Source: Utricularia gibba
Taxonomy: Eukaryota > Streptophyta > Magnoliopsida > Lamiales > Lentibulariaceae
Direction of reading: 5' to 3'
Length of the DNA stretch: 64,000 nt
NCBI GenBank assembly: GCA_002189035.1
Contig: CM007989.1
Coordinates: forward strand, 186,001 to 250,000
Below the pieces are notes generated by a model. The model made no database searches. It had not been told where the DNA came from and was given only the letters and a program-made list of their open reading frames with translations. Of this stretch, positions 13,292-24,792 are shown in pieces (position 1 is the stretch's first letter; the number at the start of each line of letters is the position of its first letter). The position numbers and the translations under genes are program-made.

Positions 13292-16200
13292 ATGTTGAGG
13301 GACTTAAAATTCTTGCGTCGCAACTCCAGCAGGACTGGTAATGTTGAGGAAGCTGAGAATATGCCCCCAAAATCCGGGAATTTTGTTCTCAATCAGACAA
13401 GTGCAGAGCCCCAGAGGCCTCCTTTGAATGCAATTCAGGAGCCTTTCCGAACCCCAAAGTGCATTTCAGATCCGGATACGGGTGGCTCTAGACCCATCAA
13501 ACATGGTAAAACTCCGGTTAAGCAAAAACCGGGTGCACAACTTCACCTTCGCACGCCTGAGAAACAAGGGGCATTGTCCAAGGACCGGTATAATTCGGCT
13601 AGGAAGTTTGACTGTAGTGTGCTTGAGACGAAAGATGACGTGAAAACAGCGACGAGTGTGAGCACTCCTGGCTCCTTTAGGGTTTTCCGGAGGTGTAATT
13701 CAAGTAATTCAGATTGCACCTCAACACAAAGCACGCCGACTAAGAGTGTCAAAGAAGCGAGTTCAGGGTGTAACGTAGCTATCGTTTCCAGACCTCCACT
13801 CAGTGTGGGTTCACGGCTACCCAATTATGCTGCAATGACTAGCGGATACTTGGGCCCTGGTAACTTTTTTAATACAGTTGAGGTTCCTTATTTTGAGCTT
13901 AAAGAGGATTCTTCATTCTGGATGGAGCAGAACGTGCAAGTAAGTTATCTACTATATAGATGTTCATGATTAACATGCTATCTAACTGAATTACGGATGA
14001 AATTGTAATCTTTTGCAGGTATTAATCCGCATTCGTCCGCTTAACAGTATGGAGAAAAGCACCGTTGGGTTCAACAGGTGCTTGAAGCAAGAAAGTTCTC
14101 AAAGTGTCACCTGGATTGGACAACCTCAAACAAGATTTCATTTTGATCATGTAGCTTGCGAAGCTATAGATCAGGTCAGTCTCTATTACAACGTTGGTGA
14201 AGAGATTTACGAGGGACTGATATATTGGATTCACAGGAGACACTTTTTAGGATGGTTGGTATGCCTATGGTAGAGAATTGCTTATCTGGATACAACAGCT
14301 GTATGTTTGCGTATGGGCAGGTAAGAATTGCATAACTGTATAGTTCATAATAACTTTCTTATTGTTGTTTCTTTTCATTAAATGGGTATTTGATATATAG
14401 ACTGGAAGTGGAAAAACACACACAATGCTCGGTGAGATCGATGGGATTGAAGTGAAGCCTAGTCTAAATCGTGGAATGATGCCACGTATATTTGAGTTCT
14501 TGTTTGCGAGGATTAAAGCGGTTGGTTTTACTATCATTTCATCAGATTTGTCACTGTGGTCTTGTCACTTCACAGAATGAATCATTCTCTATTATAGGAA
14601 GAGGAAACCCGAAGAGATGAGCGATTGAAATACAATTGCAAGTGCTCTTTTCTTGAGATTTACAACGAACAAATTAGTGATCTTCTCGATCCTTCCTCCA
14701 CAAGTTTATCGGTATTTTTCAATAGTTATTTTTTTTTTTTACCCAATGACATGCAGATGTCATGGTGCCTTAATTTTTTAACCACTCCGATATGCTAGTT
14801 GCGTGAGGATATGACGAAAGGTGTCTATGTTGAAGATCTCTCTGAGTTTGAGGTTCGAAATGTGGGAGACATTCTTCAACTTCTGACTCTGGTGCTTATT
14901 TCTTGTTGAGTTTTTTTTCCTATTTAGTTCTCTTAACATAAATTTGACCAAAATTCAGAGCTTTGCATCTTTTTTATCAGGGATCATCCAATAGGAGAGT
15001 TGCTGCAACTAGTATGAACAAAGAAAGCAGTCGCTCACACAGTGTTTTTACATGTGTTATTGAAAGTAGATGGGAGAAGGACTCCATCGCAAATTATCGT
15101 TTTGCTCGGCTGAATCTGGTAGACCTTGCTGGGTCTGAAAGGTATTTAGTCATGCATTGTCAAAACACAAAAGTTCCTTTTGTTGAAATGGTTTCCGTTG
15201 CTAACAGGCAAAAGTCTTCCGGCGCAGAGGGGGAACGCCTCAAAGAAGCTGCCAGTATTAACAAATCACTGTCAACCCTTGGGTGCTAATTTGCTTTGTG
15301 GAAACTTCTCCTCTCTTTCTCCATGTTTCTTATTTCAATTTAATTTGATATCCACATTTTCATCTGGCAGTCATGTCATTATGGTTTTAGTTGATGTCGC
15401 AAATGGAAAACCAAGGCATGTTCCTTACAGAGATTCAAGATTGACTTTTCTCCTTCAGGTACATGGTAAATTAGGTTTGAATTATTTTTGAAGTGTGCAA
15501 ACAATAAAAGCCGTGTGCTTAAAATATTGTGTACAGGACTCTTTGGGCGGAAACTCTAAAACAGTCATAATAGCTAATGTCAGTCCTTCTGTATGGTTAG
15601 TAAGTTTTTTCGTCAAGGATAGGATTTTGATGTTACTAATGCTTCATTTTAAAAACTAGGTCTAGCTTCTATTGATTCCTTTGTCACTTGTTGCTAAATC
15701 TACAGTTCTGCAGCGGAGACATTGAACACTTTAAAGTTTGCCCAGCGAGCCAAACTTATTCAAAATAATGTGAGCTTTCCATGCAGTTTTAGACAGTTTG
15801 CATCATTGCATAACTGTCATTCTTTGACTTGGTTTCTTGCAGGCCATCATTAATGAGGATTCATCAGGCGATGTGAACTCACTTAAAATTCAGATACAGT
15901 TGTTGAAGGTTGCCATAGTTTAGATTGACGTGTCCCCTAATTTGCATGAAACTAAATCTCATTGTATTGAGACAGGACGAGCTATCTGCCCTGAAACATG
16001 AAAAGCAAGCTCAGCCATTGTCGTATGAAGCTCACATAGAAAACAAGAATGATGATGACTCCAGTGAAAAGGAATCGAAGGGAGTTCTCAGAATCTCTTT
16101 CAAGCAGGTAAGCCGAAGTCTCATGTTTATGTTTTTATTTTTGACCGTGCAATCTCTGTGCTAGATCTCATTCTGGAAAAACCAATGTAACTCCCATAGA

Positions 16201-19200
16201 TTGAGTTTTTTCATTGTATTGGGAAATTTTCCTTAAATCTCCATGTGATGCATCATTTTTCATGTTTTTTTTTATTTTATTAACCTCTCCTAATCTTTAG
16301 TTTTTGTGGCAGCTGAAATCATTGGAAACTACACTTTCATCTTCTTTACGGAGGGAACAAATGGCAGAAATTTCTGCCAAACAACAGGAGGCTGAAATTG
16401 AGCGCTTGAATAGATTAGTGAAGATTCATGCTCTCCTTTTTGCCAGATATTGCATATGTTAGCGACATAGACTCATGTTATTAACGATGAGCACTGCTTC
16501 GCAGATAAGCCAAAGGGAAGAAGATTCCAGATGTGCAAAAATGATGCTGAAGTTTAGAGAAGATAAAATTCAGAGATTAGAGTTCCTCAATGAAGGTTTA
16601 CTGTCAGCTGATGATTATTTAATGAGAGAAAATTGTGCACTGTCGGAAGAAATTCAACTTCTGCGATCAAGAATTGACAAAAATCCTGAAGTGACACATT
16701 TTGCCCTTGAAACTATGAAGCTTCTAGAGAAAGTTCAACAGTAGGATATGCATCACACTTATCATTGATTAGATATTGTATTGCAGCAATAAGTGTTATC
16801 CTTGAAAATTTCAGGATTCCAGAATTCTGTGATGAAGGGAAGAGAGAGATGCTAATGACTGAGATATCTAAGCTACGAAATCAGGTATTTTTTTCACGAA
16901 AGTGATGCGACGTGTTTTTCTTCATTTGCCACTTGAGGTCTTACCAAGGCGTTGCTTGCAGGTTATTTTCTTTCTTGGAAGAAATTCAAGGAATCAAAAT
17001 TACTCTAAGGTGACATTTTATGTTGTTTCTGTTGAAGACATGGCATAATTAGGACTGAAACCTGAATCGTTCTTTTCCATTTGTATACAGGTTTGTGAGT
17101 TTGGTGAGGATGAAAATGACTCTCCCCATATGGAGGTGAAAGCTCCCTCATTAAACCCAGGCTATTGTGTTTAAAATTAAAGATATTGACGTTTTTTATG
17201 CTATGCAGTTGAAAAAAACCCTGTCTGAGTTGGAGGAGACCCATATTAAACTAAACTGCTGTCAGGAAGAAACTGCCATATTACAAAGGTTGAGCTTCTT
17301 ATTTCCCTTTATTCGTCTCTTGTTTGGCTTGTTCATTCCGTGTTGTATTCCTATATTCACATTCCTTCTGCAGAAAAATAGAAGAAATGTGTGAGTCGTC
17401 TAAGAGAAGAACACCTATAAGACAAGAACATGCTTGCAATACTGACTTCATAAAGGTACGGGATTCTACTTATTGCCGTTGTACCTAGATGGCATTATTT
17501 TTTTAGTATTGATGATTGTTGCTTATGTTATATTTCTGTAAACTGTGAATAGCAGGATTCCATCATTGATGTTACCCGATTAGATAATACAGCAACATCA
17601 AGCTTTGCAAAAGGTAGGGATGGACCAATACATGGGAATCTTTCAGACAGTGGAGAGGATATCATGAACCTACAGTTGGAGTTGGATATTTTGAAGATAA
17701 TTTTGCAAGAAGAGAGGTCTGCTCGTTCTTCATTGGAGGAAACACTAAAATCCATCAGCCAAGAGCTTCAGATGTCCAATAAAAAGGTCCATTCTTCTAT
17801 GGAAGAATGCTCAGAAGTTCAGGAGGAGCTCAAAAATATGAAGTTAGTCGTCAAAGCTCTTGAGGGTCAACAAATAGAACACATAAATGAGATAGAGAAT
17901 CTTAAGAACTCTAACAAACATTATCAGCGTCTTTTAAAAGAAAAAGAGATTGAGATTCACAGCTTAATGGATCAGGTTTTGGATGATGAGATGCGAAATT
18001 TATCTACTAGGAGGTCTTCAGAGAGAGAGAATTCTGTTATAGAAACAAAATTGAAGAAAATGCATGAATCTCTTGAAAAAGAAAAAAAACTGAATGTTTA
18101 TTTTCAGAATGGCATGCTTCATGAGTATGATGTAGAAATGGAGGAAGCCCAAAAGCAGGTTGAGGCAGAAACTTCTAGGGTGATTGTTTCCTTGCGGGAA
18201 GAGCTTTCTAACCTTCAGAAGGAAATAGAAAATAGCAAAGTAAGAGAGACGGAGAGTAGAGAAAATTTGGAGCTACTGAAAAATGACAGCGAAATCTTGA
18301 AGGGCCATTTATATTCAAGAAATCAAGAGAATGATAACTTAGCTAGCATGCTGGAAGAAAAAGAGAAGCAGTTAAGTGAGTTAATGGAAGAGTGTAGTTT
18401 ATTTGTCAGTGAGGTTGAAAGCAATTTGTACACTGGTAATGAGGCTCTCCAGGAAGTGCATGAGCAGGTTGATGCTATTTGTGGCTCATTCCCTCATAAT
18501 GAAAAATTTTTTATTCAAAAATTTGGAAGGATTAAATCTAGTATCCTTGAAAAGGAATTACTGATTGAAGAACTTGGTAAGTGTTTAAAGGAGGCTGTGG
18601 AAAGGAGAGATGATATGGATTTCATGTTCAGGTCTTTGAGGGGGGCTGTTATGGCAATTATCGAGGCCCATCAACAAGAGTGCAGTCAAAAGGACAAAGA
18701 GATTCTCCTTTTGACAACTGAATTAAATAATAAGACATCCACCATATTAGACTTTTTGAATTCCAAGAATAGTGGTGAATATCATCTTGAAATGATGTCA
18801 TCATCATGTGCCAAAGCTGATAATGAAGAAATTGTGGTGCAAACTCAGGAAACAATTAAGGAGCTAGCCTCCGGTCTTTTTTTTCTAATGTCCTGTATAG
18901 GTCAGTTTCTGATGGAGCATTGTGGGGATCCTGGGGAAGATAAAGTGGAAAAATGTAAAACCAGTTTAGAGGATGATCTAAGCCAGGCACGGGCACATGC
19001 TGAAGAGAGCATGTTGTTGAGGAATGGATTTAATGTTGTTGAGACAAGAAGGGTAGACAATCTTGGACATTTAAACATGCAATGTTTCAAGGGTTCTGGC
19101 TTGGCTAAGAATATTTATGAAGTGAGTTCCAAAATACTCAACTCCTTTTCGGCAGTAGATGATATGTTTGCGAAGGTTCATAATGAAATAGATACGGCTG

Positions 19201-20790
19201 CAGTATTTATGGAACAGCTTGAATATTTGGAGAATCTAGCCAGGCAGTTCGATTCCAAACTTCTTTCTCTGGAGACCAACGCATCAAGGAAAGATGATGT
19301 TCTCAAAGGGCTTCTATTTGATCTTTGTTTGCTGCAGGAGTCTGCATCTAACTTCAAAGATCAGAAAGATGAAATGGAAAAACTGCAGACATCTTTAATT
19401 GCAATGGAAGAAGGTTTTGAATCGAAGTCACTTGAACTGGACCAAGCTGTTGCTCGAGCTCAAATGCTTGAAAATCAACTGCAAGAAAAGAAAGCAGAAA
19501 TATCTGGTCTTGAATTGCATCGTGCAAATCCTTGTGAGATGAAAAGTTCCCTGACCTTTAGAAACACTGGGCTCTTGGCCAGTGTAAATGAAGCTTTAGA
19601 TGGGAAAGATTTTGCTTATAAGGAATTAATGAAGGCAAGAGTGAAGATTGAGAAATTAGAGATGGCGGTTTCTGACATGGAAACTTTAATCGCCCAGATG
19701 AGTAGATCAATTGTATCACTGCAGAATGAATTGGATACCATTATTGGTCAAAGAAATGAGTTGGATGGAAAACTTTGCGCTCTAACCAGAGAACCTGAGT
19801 TAGCTAGAGCAATTGCTGTGGATAAAGAAGCAATAACACTTGAAGCTCAAGAGGTATTAGGAATTCTTTTTGAATGTTTTTAGGTGGATTGCAATAAGTG
19901 TTTGAACATGCAAGTCGGGAGTACCCAAGTGCTTCAGTCTATAATGTACCTTGACCCCTTTGTACTCTTTTCAAGCAGATAGAGGTGTTTCAGAAATCGC
20001 ATGCTGAAGAAAAGGAAACGGAAGCAAAACTCTTAGAAATATCCATTGAAGAATTGGAAAGCAATATAAATGTACTTGAACGGAAGGTACAGTTTCAGAG
20101 AGGCCTGTGTAGAATATTAATCTGTATTTTCATATCATTGCACTCTATATTTAATTGGAAAAATTTTAAGGTTGGCATCATCAAGGAAGAAGCCGAGCAG
20201 CAAAGGTTGCAGAGAGAGGAACTTGAGCTGGAGCTTCTTGGAATCAAAAAACAAATGCGAAATGCTGAGAGCAATGATCTTGACAAAAAGAGGTTTGTGT
20301 GATGCTCTTTCATGACTACTGTTTAATAACCATGTCTTCTAAATGCTGAGATTATGGTGATTTAGATGTCTAGATGAAAAAGAGAAGACCTTACAACATG
20401 CACTCCAACGATTACAACTTCTTGAAAAAGAAATAATTGCGAGGGATATTGAGGTACCACTATCTCTTTAAATAACATCTTCGGCTATGCTTTTTCTTAT
20501 CCTAGTTCTATTTAACAGATATCCAAGTGCAAAAGCCATATATCTGAGCTAAATTTACATGCAGAGGCACAGGCCAATGAATATAGGCAAAAGGTGGGAC
20601 TTCTTCGTAGTAACATCCTAAATATCATGTTTTTATGAAAAAGAAGGCAGTCCTGCAGAAAATAACAGGGAATGGGTATTGTCACTTACCTATATCGACA
20701 CAGTTCAAGGCATTGAAAATTATGGTGGAAGAACTCAAGTCTGAAGATCGGTCACCACAGATTGCTCAACTTCATCATCAAACAAATTAG
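13292..20790 (+). CDS. KIN12: KIN-12 phragmoplast-type kinesin (POK-like), tail truncated
   Basis: Plus-end-type kinesin of the plant KIN-12 family, whose members act at the preprophase band and phragmoplast. Exon 1 (13292-13939) encodes a basic, Ser/Thr-rich N-terminus starting [12 protein letters not shown], a start I associate with the POK1/POK2 (KIN-12C/D) branch. The motor is spread over exons from 14019 (ends 14174) to about 15900 and looks intact: P-loop GQTGSGKT (split by an intron near 14320/14401), switch I SSRSHSVF, switch II DLAGSE, and the neck region after [13 protein letters not shown]. Long coiled coils follow, including a large exon about 17556-19853. Exons run in frame to YRQK (20595) and then [12 protein letters not shown] (from 20704), which meets TAG at 20788-20790. 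Family C-terminal homology continues downstream out of frame. Three AACGG motifs upstream suggest G2/M expression. Confidence 0.88.
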
Positions 20791-21829
20791 AATAAGTGCT
20801 TGAAAACCCGGGGTCCCCTTTCAAATATATTGGATTGGACTTAGTTCAACAACCGAAATCTGCGAAGGATGAAGAGCTGTCTGTAGGAATACAGAAAATA
20901 CAAGAACTTGAGACATTGACAGCAAGCAGACAAAAAGAGGTAACTACCTTTTCTAACAACAGAAACCGGCAGCTTCGTGGGAAGTGATTAATCAACCTAT
21001 CTCTCCAGATATTCAAGGTGCGGCTAGCTTCAACAGAAAGCATGACTCATGTTGTGATTCGGGATTTTCTAGGAGTAAAATTAAATATAAAAATTCATGG
21101 AAGCCTGGATCAGCCTTTTTTTTTTTTTTTTTTTTTTGTAAATGATAACGCTTCTCTTCATAACATCTCATTTTTGTTGTTTCTAGGAATTAATAAAAAA
21201 TCAGCAGCTTAATCCAGTAGAGGAAGTAGGGCGACAAAAGGTTGAACCTAATATAAACGTTAAGCCTTTTCGCCGGAGTTCATGCAAAAGAAGAACGGGT
21301 AATTACCTCATTTGATGATTTTCATTGTTTATCTTAGGGGATTGAGATAACCCCGTCATACTGGTTCTAAAAGATGGCTGGAGGAGATTGAGAGAAAATG
21401 ATGCCTGCACATGTTTCGCTGGAGAAACTGAGGCAAGAGCGGTTGGTTTCAACTGAGAATGATATTTTGCAGGTTGAGACGACTGCTTTATTCTATTCAG
21501 AGGTGCACAAGACACTTGTTTCAATTAAGTTATGCTGTTTTTTATAAGATGGAGAATGCCAACAGTTAAGGTGAGAATCTGTCAAATCCACAATCATGCT
21601 GGTGTTCAAATGCAGAACCCTCTTGGCCTAATATGAGTTGTCTCCTTCGCAGGAGGAAAACAATCTTTTGAGATTCCAGAATGGCGAACTTGGCATTAAG
21701 CTGCAACCCACTGAGGCTATCCTTTCGCGACCTCCGTCTGGTTTTCTACGTAGCCAAGAAAATCCCTCAGCATGCGAAGCTTTTCGGGAGTACCTTGGGG
21801 GCGCGCGACTTCTTGGAGAAGATAGTTGA
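20791..21829 (+). pseudogene. Decayed C-terminal tail of the KIN-12 kinesin
   Basis: Downstream of the in-frame TAG, pieces resembling the KIN-12C/D tail persist in order but not in one frame: PGSPFKYI..LVQQ and DEELSVGIQKIQELE (20796-20937), then ESMTHVVIRDFLGVKL (about 21009-21090) after a CAG acceptor, then EKLRQERLVSTENDILQ (about 21418-21474), then EENNLLRFQNGELGIKL (from 21653). Joining the upstream exon needs a 1-nt shift and still meets TAA at about 20793-20795. A T-rich tract interrupts the region at about 21115-21137. Either this tail is no longer translated or the assembly has several errors here. Confidence 0.6.
21115..21137 (+). repeat. Poly(T) tract
   Basis: A run of about 22 T inside the region of decayed kinesin homology. 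It could be a simple intronic polypyrimidine expansion or the end of a small insertion; no target-site duplication is visible. Confidence 0.7.
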
Positions 21830-22808
21830 GTGAGTGGAGGTGTTATCCGCCATTACGCCACAAAATTGAAACCCGATGAAGACTAGAGATCGCGATTGGA
21901 ATCAACAGCTTTGAAACCCCTCGAAGACCGTTGAGATTCTTGATGTGCTACTTACTCCACTGGGTTTCTTTGGCATGCGGAAATTCGGTTACTCCATAAA
22001 GCCCCTCCGTTTTTGAGCGGGAAGAAAGACATCCCGTAACCGCTACGCCAAAAAATAAATAACTAAATAATATTGGGTTAGTTGGGCTACACTTTAATTT
22101 GGAAATTGGAAGCTCCTCTCTACACTCGTCAACAAACATGAATCATTTGCATTTCTTTTTTGGAGTCTGAAGCAGCACCCGTAAGAGCTACTGTGTTGGG
22201 ATTTTTGTATATATTATAATCTTCCATTTTTGTATTATTATTTGCTAACGAGTGATTCACCAGCACTTTTTTTTTTTTTTTCTGGCAGCCGGATTTAAAC
22301 AAGTATGAGGACAGACGTGTCCAAGTCCGGCACTTGAATGATATGTGGCTTCTGTAGCCCTCACCGCAACCCCACGAAAGGGCACTTGAATGATACGTGG
22401 CTTCTTCGAGAACGCAGTCGTCGTGAGATTTGAACAGGCAATTCGCGCAGGAATCCGTCATAAAGAAACCTACAGATCACGACTCGAATCAGCAACTTGA
22501 GGCTCCCTTCCCCCTCCCCCAACGTCGATGCAGATGAAGAATTCTTGGAAAGATCGCCCCTTTCTCATAAACCTAAAAACCTAAGGGGGGAAAAGTGTAA
22601 TTTTCTGGAGACCAAAAAATGAAATACGATAATTAGAGAAATGGCAAAGGTCAACATCTGCTAATCAATGCGTACGGAAGCGTTTATTACCTTAATTAGG
22701 ACTAGGAGGGTATTCCGTGGTTGGCGGGTTGGCATCGGCATATTAACCACTAATGACTAAGATTAGGACTGGACCACCGACACCACACACCTCCCTGGAG
22801 CACTTTCC
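21830..22808. other. Intergenic region between kinesin and carboxylesterase
   Basis: No credible gene. It contains a T-run (about 22267-22281) and a 25-bp near-perfect direct repeat, described separately. The right end is the carboxylesterase promoter. Confidence 0.6.
22329..22405. repeat. 25-bp direct repeat, period 52
   Basis: GGCACTTGAATGATATGTGG plus CTTCT (22329-22353) recurs at 22381-22405 with a single T to C change. It lies in intergenic DNA upstream of the carboxylesterase. Function unknown. Confidence 0.75.
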
Positions 22809-22816
22809 TATATATA
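22809..22816 (+). promoter_or_regulatory. TATA box of the carboxylesterase
   Basis: TATATATA followed by a C-rich stretch, 59 bp before the ATG at 22875. This spacing leaves a short 5'UTR, normal for a compact plant promoter. Confidence 0.6.
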
Positions 22817-22874
22817 CTCCAAAAACCAAACCAAGCCATTCCATTCCAATCGTCCTTTCTTTTCAGTCTCCGCG

Positions 22875-23786
22875 ATGGCCGCAGATCCCAAAACCGTTAT
22901 CCTCGATTTCCCGCCGTTTTGCCGCCTCTACGACGACGGCACCATCGATCGTCTGGTTCCCCACGTACCCCACCCCACCTCCGAGGACCCGGATTCCGCC
23001 GTCCACTCTAAGGATGTTGTCGTCGATCCCCAAACGGGGGTGTACGTTCGACTTTTCGCGCCGCGCCAGCGTAACCCATCGGAGAAATTACCGCTCGTGG
23101 TGTACATCCACGGCGGAGCCTTCTGCGTGGGCTCAGCTTCCAGCAGTGTATTTCACGATTTTATGGTGAATCTGGTCGAAAAGGGGAACGTAATCGCAGC
23201 GTCGGTCGATTACAGATTGGCTCCGGAGAGCCCGTTACCGGTCGCCTACGACGATTCATGGGCTGCGTTTCAGTGGATAGCGGCCCACGCTAACGGTGGA
23301 GGTCCGGATCCGTGGCTCAACGATTTCGCCGATTTCCGGCGAGTGTTTCTCGGCGGGGAGAGCGCGGGGGGTAATATTGCAAACGACGTCGCAGTGAGAG
23401 CTGGGGTTAATCCATTCCCAGGGTTCCAAATCTCAGGAGTGTTCCTAGTGCATCCTTTCTTCGGCGGCAAGGAAGAGGACAGAGTGTACAAGGTTTTTTG
23501 CCCAGCGAGCACCGCCCGTGACGACGATCCACGGCTGAACCCGGCGGTGGATCCGAGAATCAAGCAGATGGCGGGGCAGCGCGTGGTGTTCTTCGTGGCG
23601 GAAAAGGATTTTCTTAGAGACAGAGCTATGAATTACTACGAAGGGCTGAAGAAGAGCGCGTGGGAGGGGCAAGTGGAGCTCTTTGAGACCGAAGGCGAGG
23701 GCCATTGCTTCCATCTCTTCAACACAACGGCGGAGAAGGCCGTCGCCATTACTGACCGTTTGATCGCTCTCTTCAGGAGTCCCTAG
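22875..23786 (+). CDS. Carboxylesterase (CXE, alpha/beta hydrolase fold)
   Basis: Intronless 303-aa plant carboxylesterase of the GID1-like CXE family, which hydrolyses short ester bonds in small molecules. The family hallmarks are present: HGG oxyanion motif at residues 79-81, nucleophile Ser163 in GESAGGN, and probable catalytic Asp245 (AEKDFLRD) and His277 (GEGHCFHLF). The start MAADPKTVILDFPPF is the usual family N-terminus, without signal peptide, so a cytosolic protein is likely. Gibberellin-receptor function is not implied: the lid characteristic of GID1 is absent and the catalytic His is kept. The coding sequence is clearly GC-richer than its flanks. In Arabidopsis two CXE genes lie beside the NQR gene (At1g49650/At1g49660, from memory), as here. 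Confidence 0.93.
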   Translation: MAADPKTVILDFPPFCRLYDDGTIDRLVPHVPHPTSEDPDSAVHSKDVVVDPQTGVYVRLFAPRQRNPSEKLPLVVYIHGGAFCVGSASSSVFHDFMVNLVEKGNVIAASVDYRLAPESPLPVAYDDSWAAFQWIAAHANGGGPDPWLNDFADFRRVFLGGESAGGNIANDVAVRAGVNPFPGFQISGVFLVHPFFGGKEEDRVYKVFCPASTARDDDPRLNPAVDPRIKQMAGQRVVFFVAEKDFLRDRAMNYYEGLKKSAWEGQVELFETEGEGHCFHLFNTTAEKAVAITDRLIALFRSP

Positions 23787-24198
23787 CTGACAGTAGCGCA
23801 GCCAGACAATTCTTTATTTACTTTTCTTCGGCGTACCAGGACGACGTCGTATGAGAAGAAGCATTTTGAGTAGTTGGTGAGTTCCTTGTTTGTTTCGAGA
23901 TCAAGCCATGGGACTTGCTTCTGGAAGTTCTGCCGGTTTACGATGCAATAACCCCGGTTCAACTTTCTTTATTTTTACCGGTTGCTAATCAATTCATGAT
24001 TTCTAAAGATAAGAAGGTGCCACCATAGAAGCTTCAAAATGATGTATTAGGCATTTACTAAAGTGAGTTTATTTGAATTTTTAAAAATTCTAATATTTAA
24101 TTATTTTATATTACAATTCAAAATTTAAATTATGTGATTAATTTTCAAAATTATTGAATTTATTTAATTTCTGTTTAGTGATTAAATATAGAATTAAT

Positions 24199-24200
<2 letters not shown>

Positions 24201-24233
<33 letters not shown>
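24201..24233. repeat. (AT)n microsatellite
   Basis: About 16 uninterrupted AT dinucleotides within AT-rich intergenic DNA; a potentially polymorphic marker. Confidence 0.95.
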
Positions 24234-24237
<4 letters not shown>

Positions 24238-24555
24238 CACTTTTTATCTATTTAAAATATACATTTATATGATTTAAATTATATGATGCTTTAATATATT
24301 AAATTATATATTTTATTAAATTTTATAATATTTCAAAAAAATAGTTTTACAATCAAAGACATGATTATATCCACATAATTTTGAAATTTATTCTATTGTG
24401 TATAATATGAACCACAAATTGACTTAAACTGATGGAAAGATATTGTTACAAATGGATCAAGTAGGAGGCCCAGCCCCGCACCTAATGGGCCCCGCCAACT
24501 CCCTTCAACTTGTAAATTGCATGTTTTAATTAAAATTAATCAATTTAGAAATACG

Positions 24556-24577
24556 TTCTTCTTCTTCTTCTTCTTCT
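24556..24577. repeat. (TTC)n microsatellite
   Basis: Seven TTC/CTT trinucleotides followed by a T-run, in the probable promoter or 5'UTR of SP1. CT-rich tracts are common in plant 5' leaders. Confidence 0.9.
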
Positions 24578-24792
24578 TTTTTTTTTTGGGTTTCCTTTTC
24601 GTTGTCCACAGTGCCAGATTTGCAGTGCATTTTCCTTCTGTTCCTCTCGTACCGCGTCAACAAAAAAAATTTTATTCACTTGGGGCGTTTCTGTGTCATT
24701 CTGGTTGTTTGATTGAACTGGATGGGATTTATCCATTCGTCGGTAATTCTGGTGTTCGGTGGTAGCCCTTAGGGATTCTTTTTGGGATTAGG

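Larger units (their letters stand above)
23787..24792. other. AT-rich intergenic region
   Basis: Holds the carboxylesterase 3'UTR, a very AT-rich stretch from about 24040 to 24410, an AT microsatellite and a TTC microsatellite that lies in the likely SP1 promoter/5'UTR. No gene seen. Confidence 0.7.
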
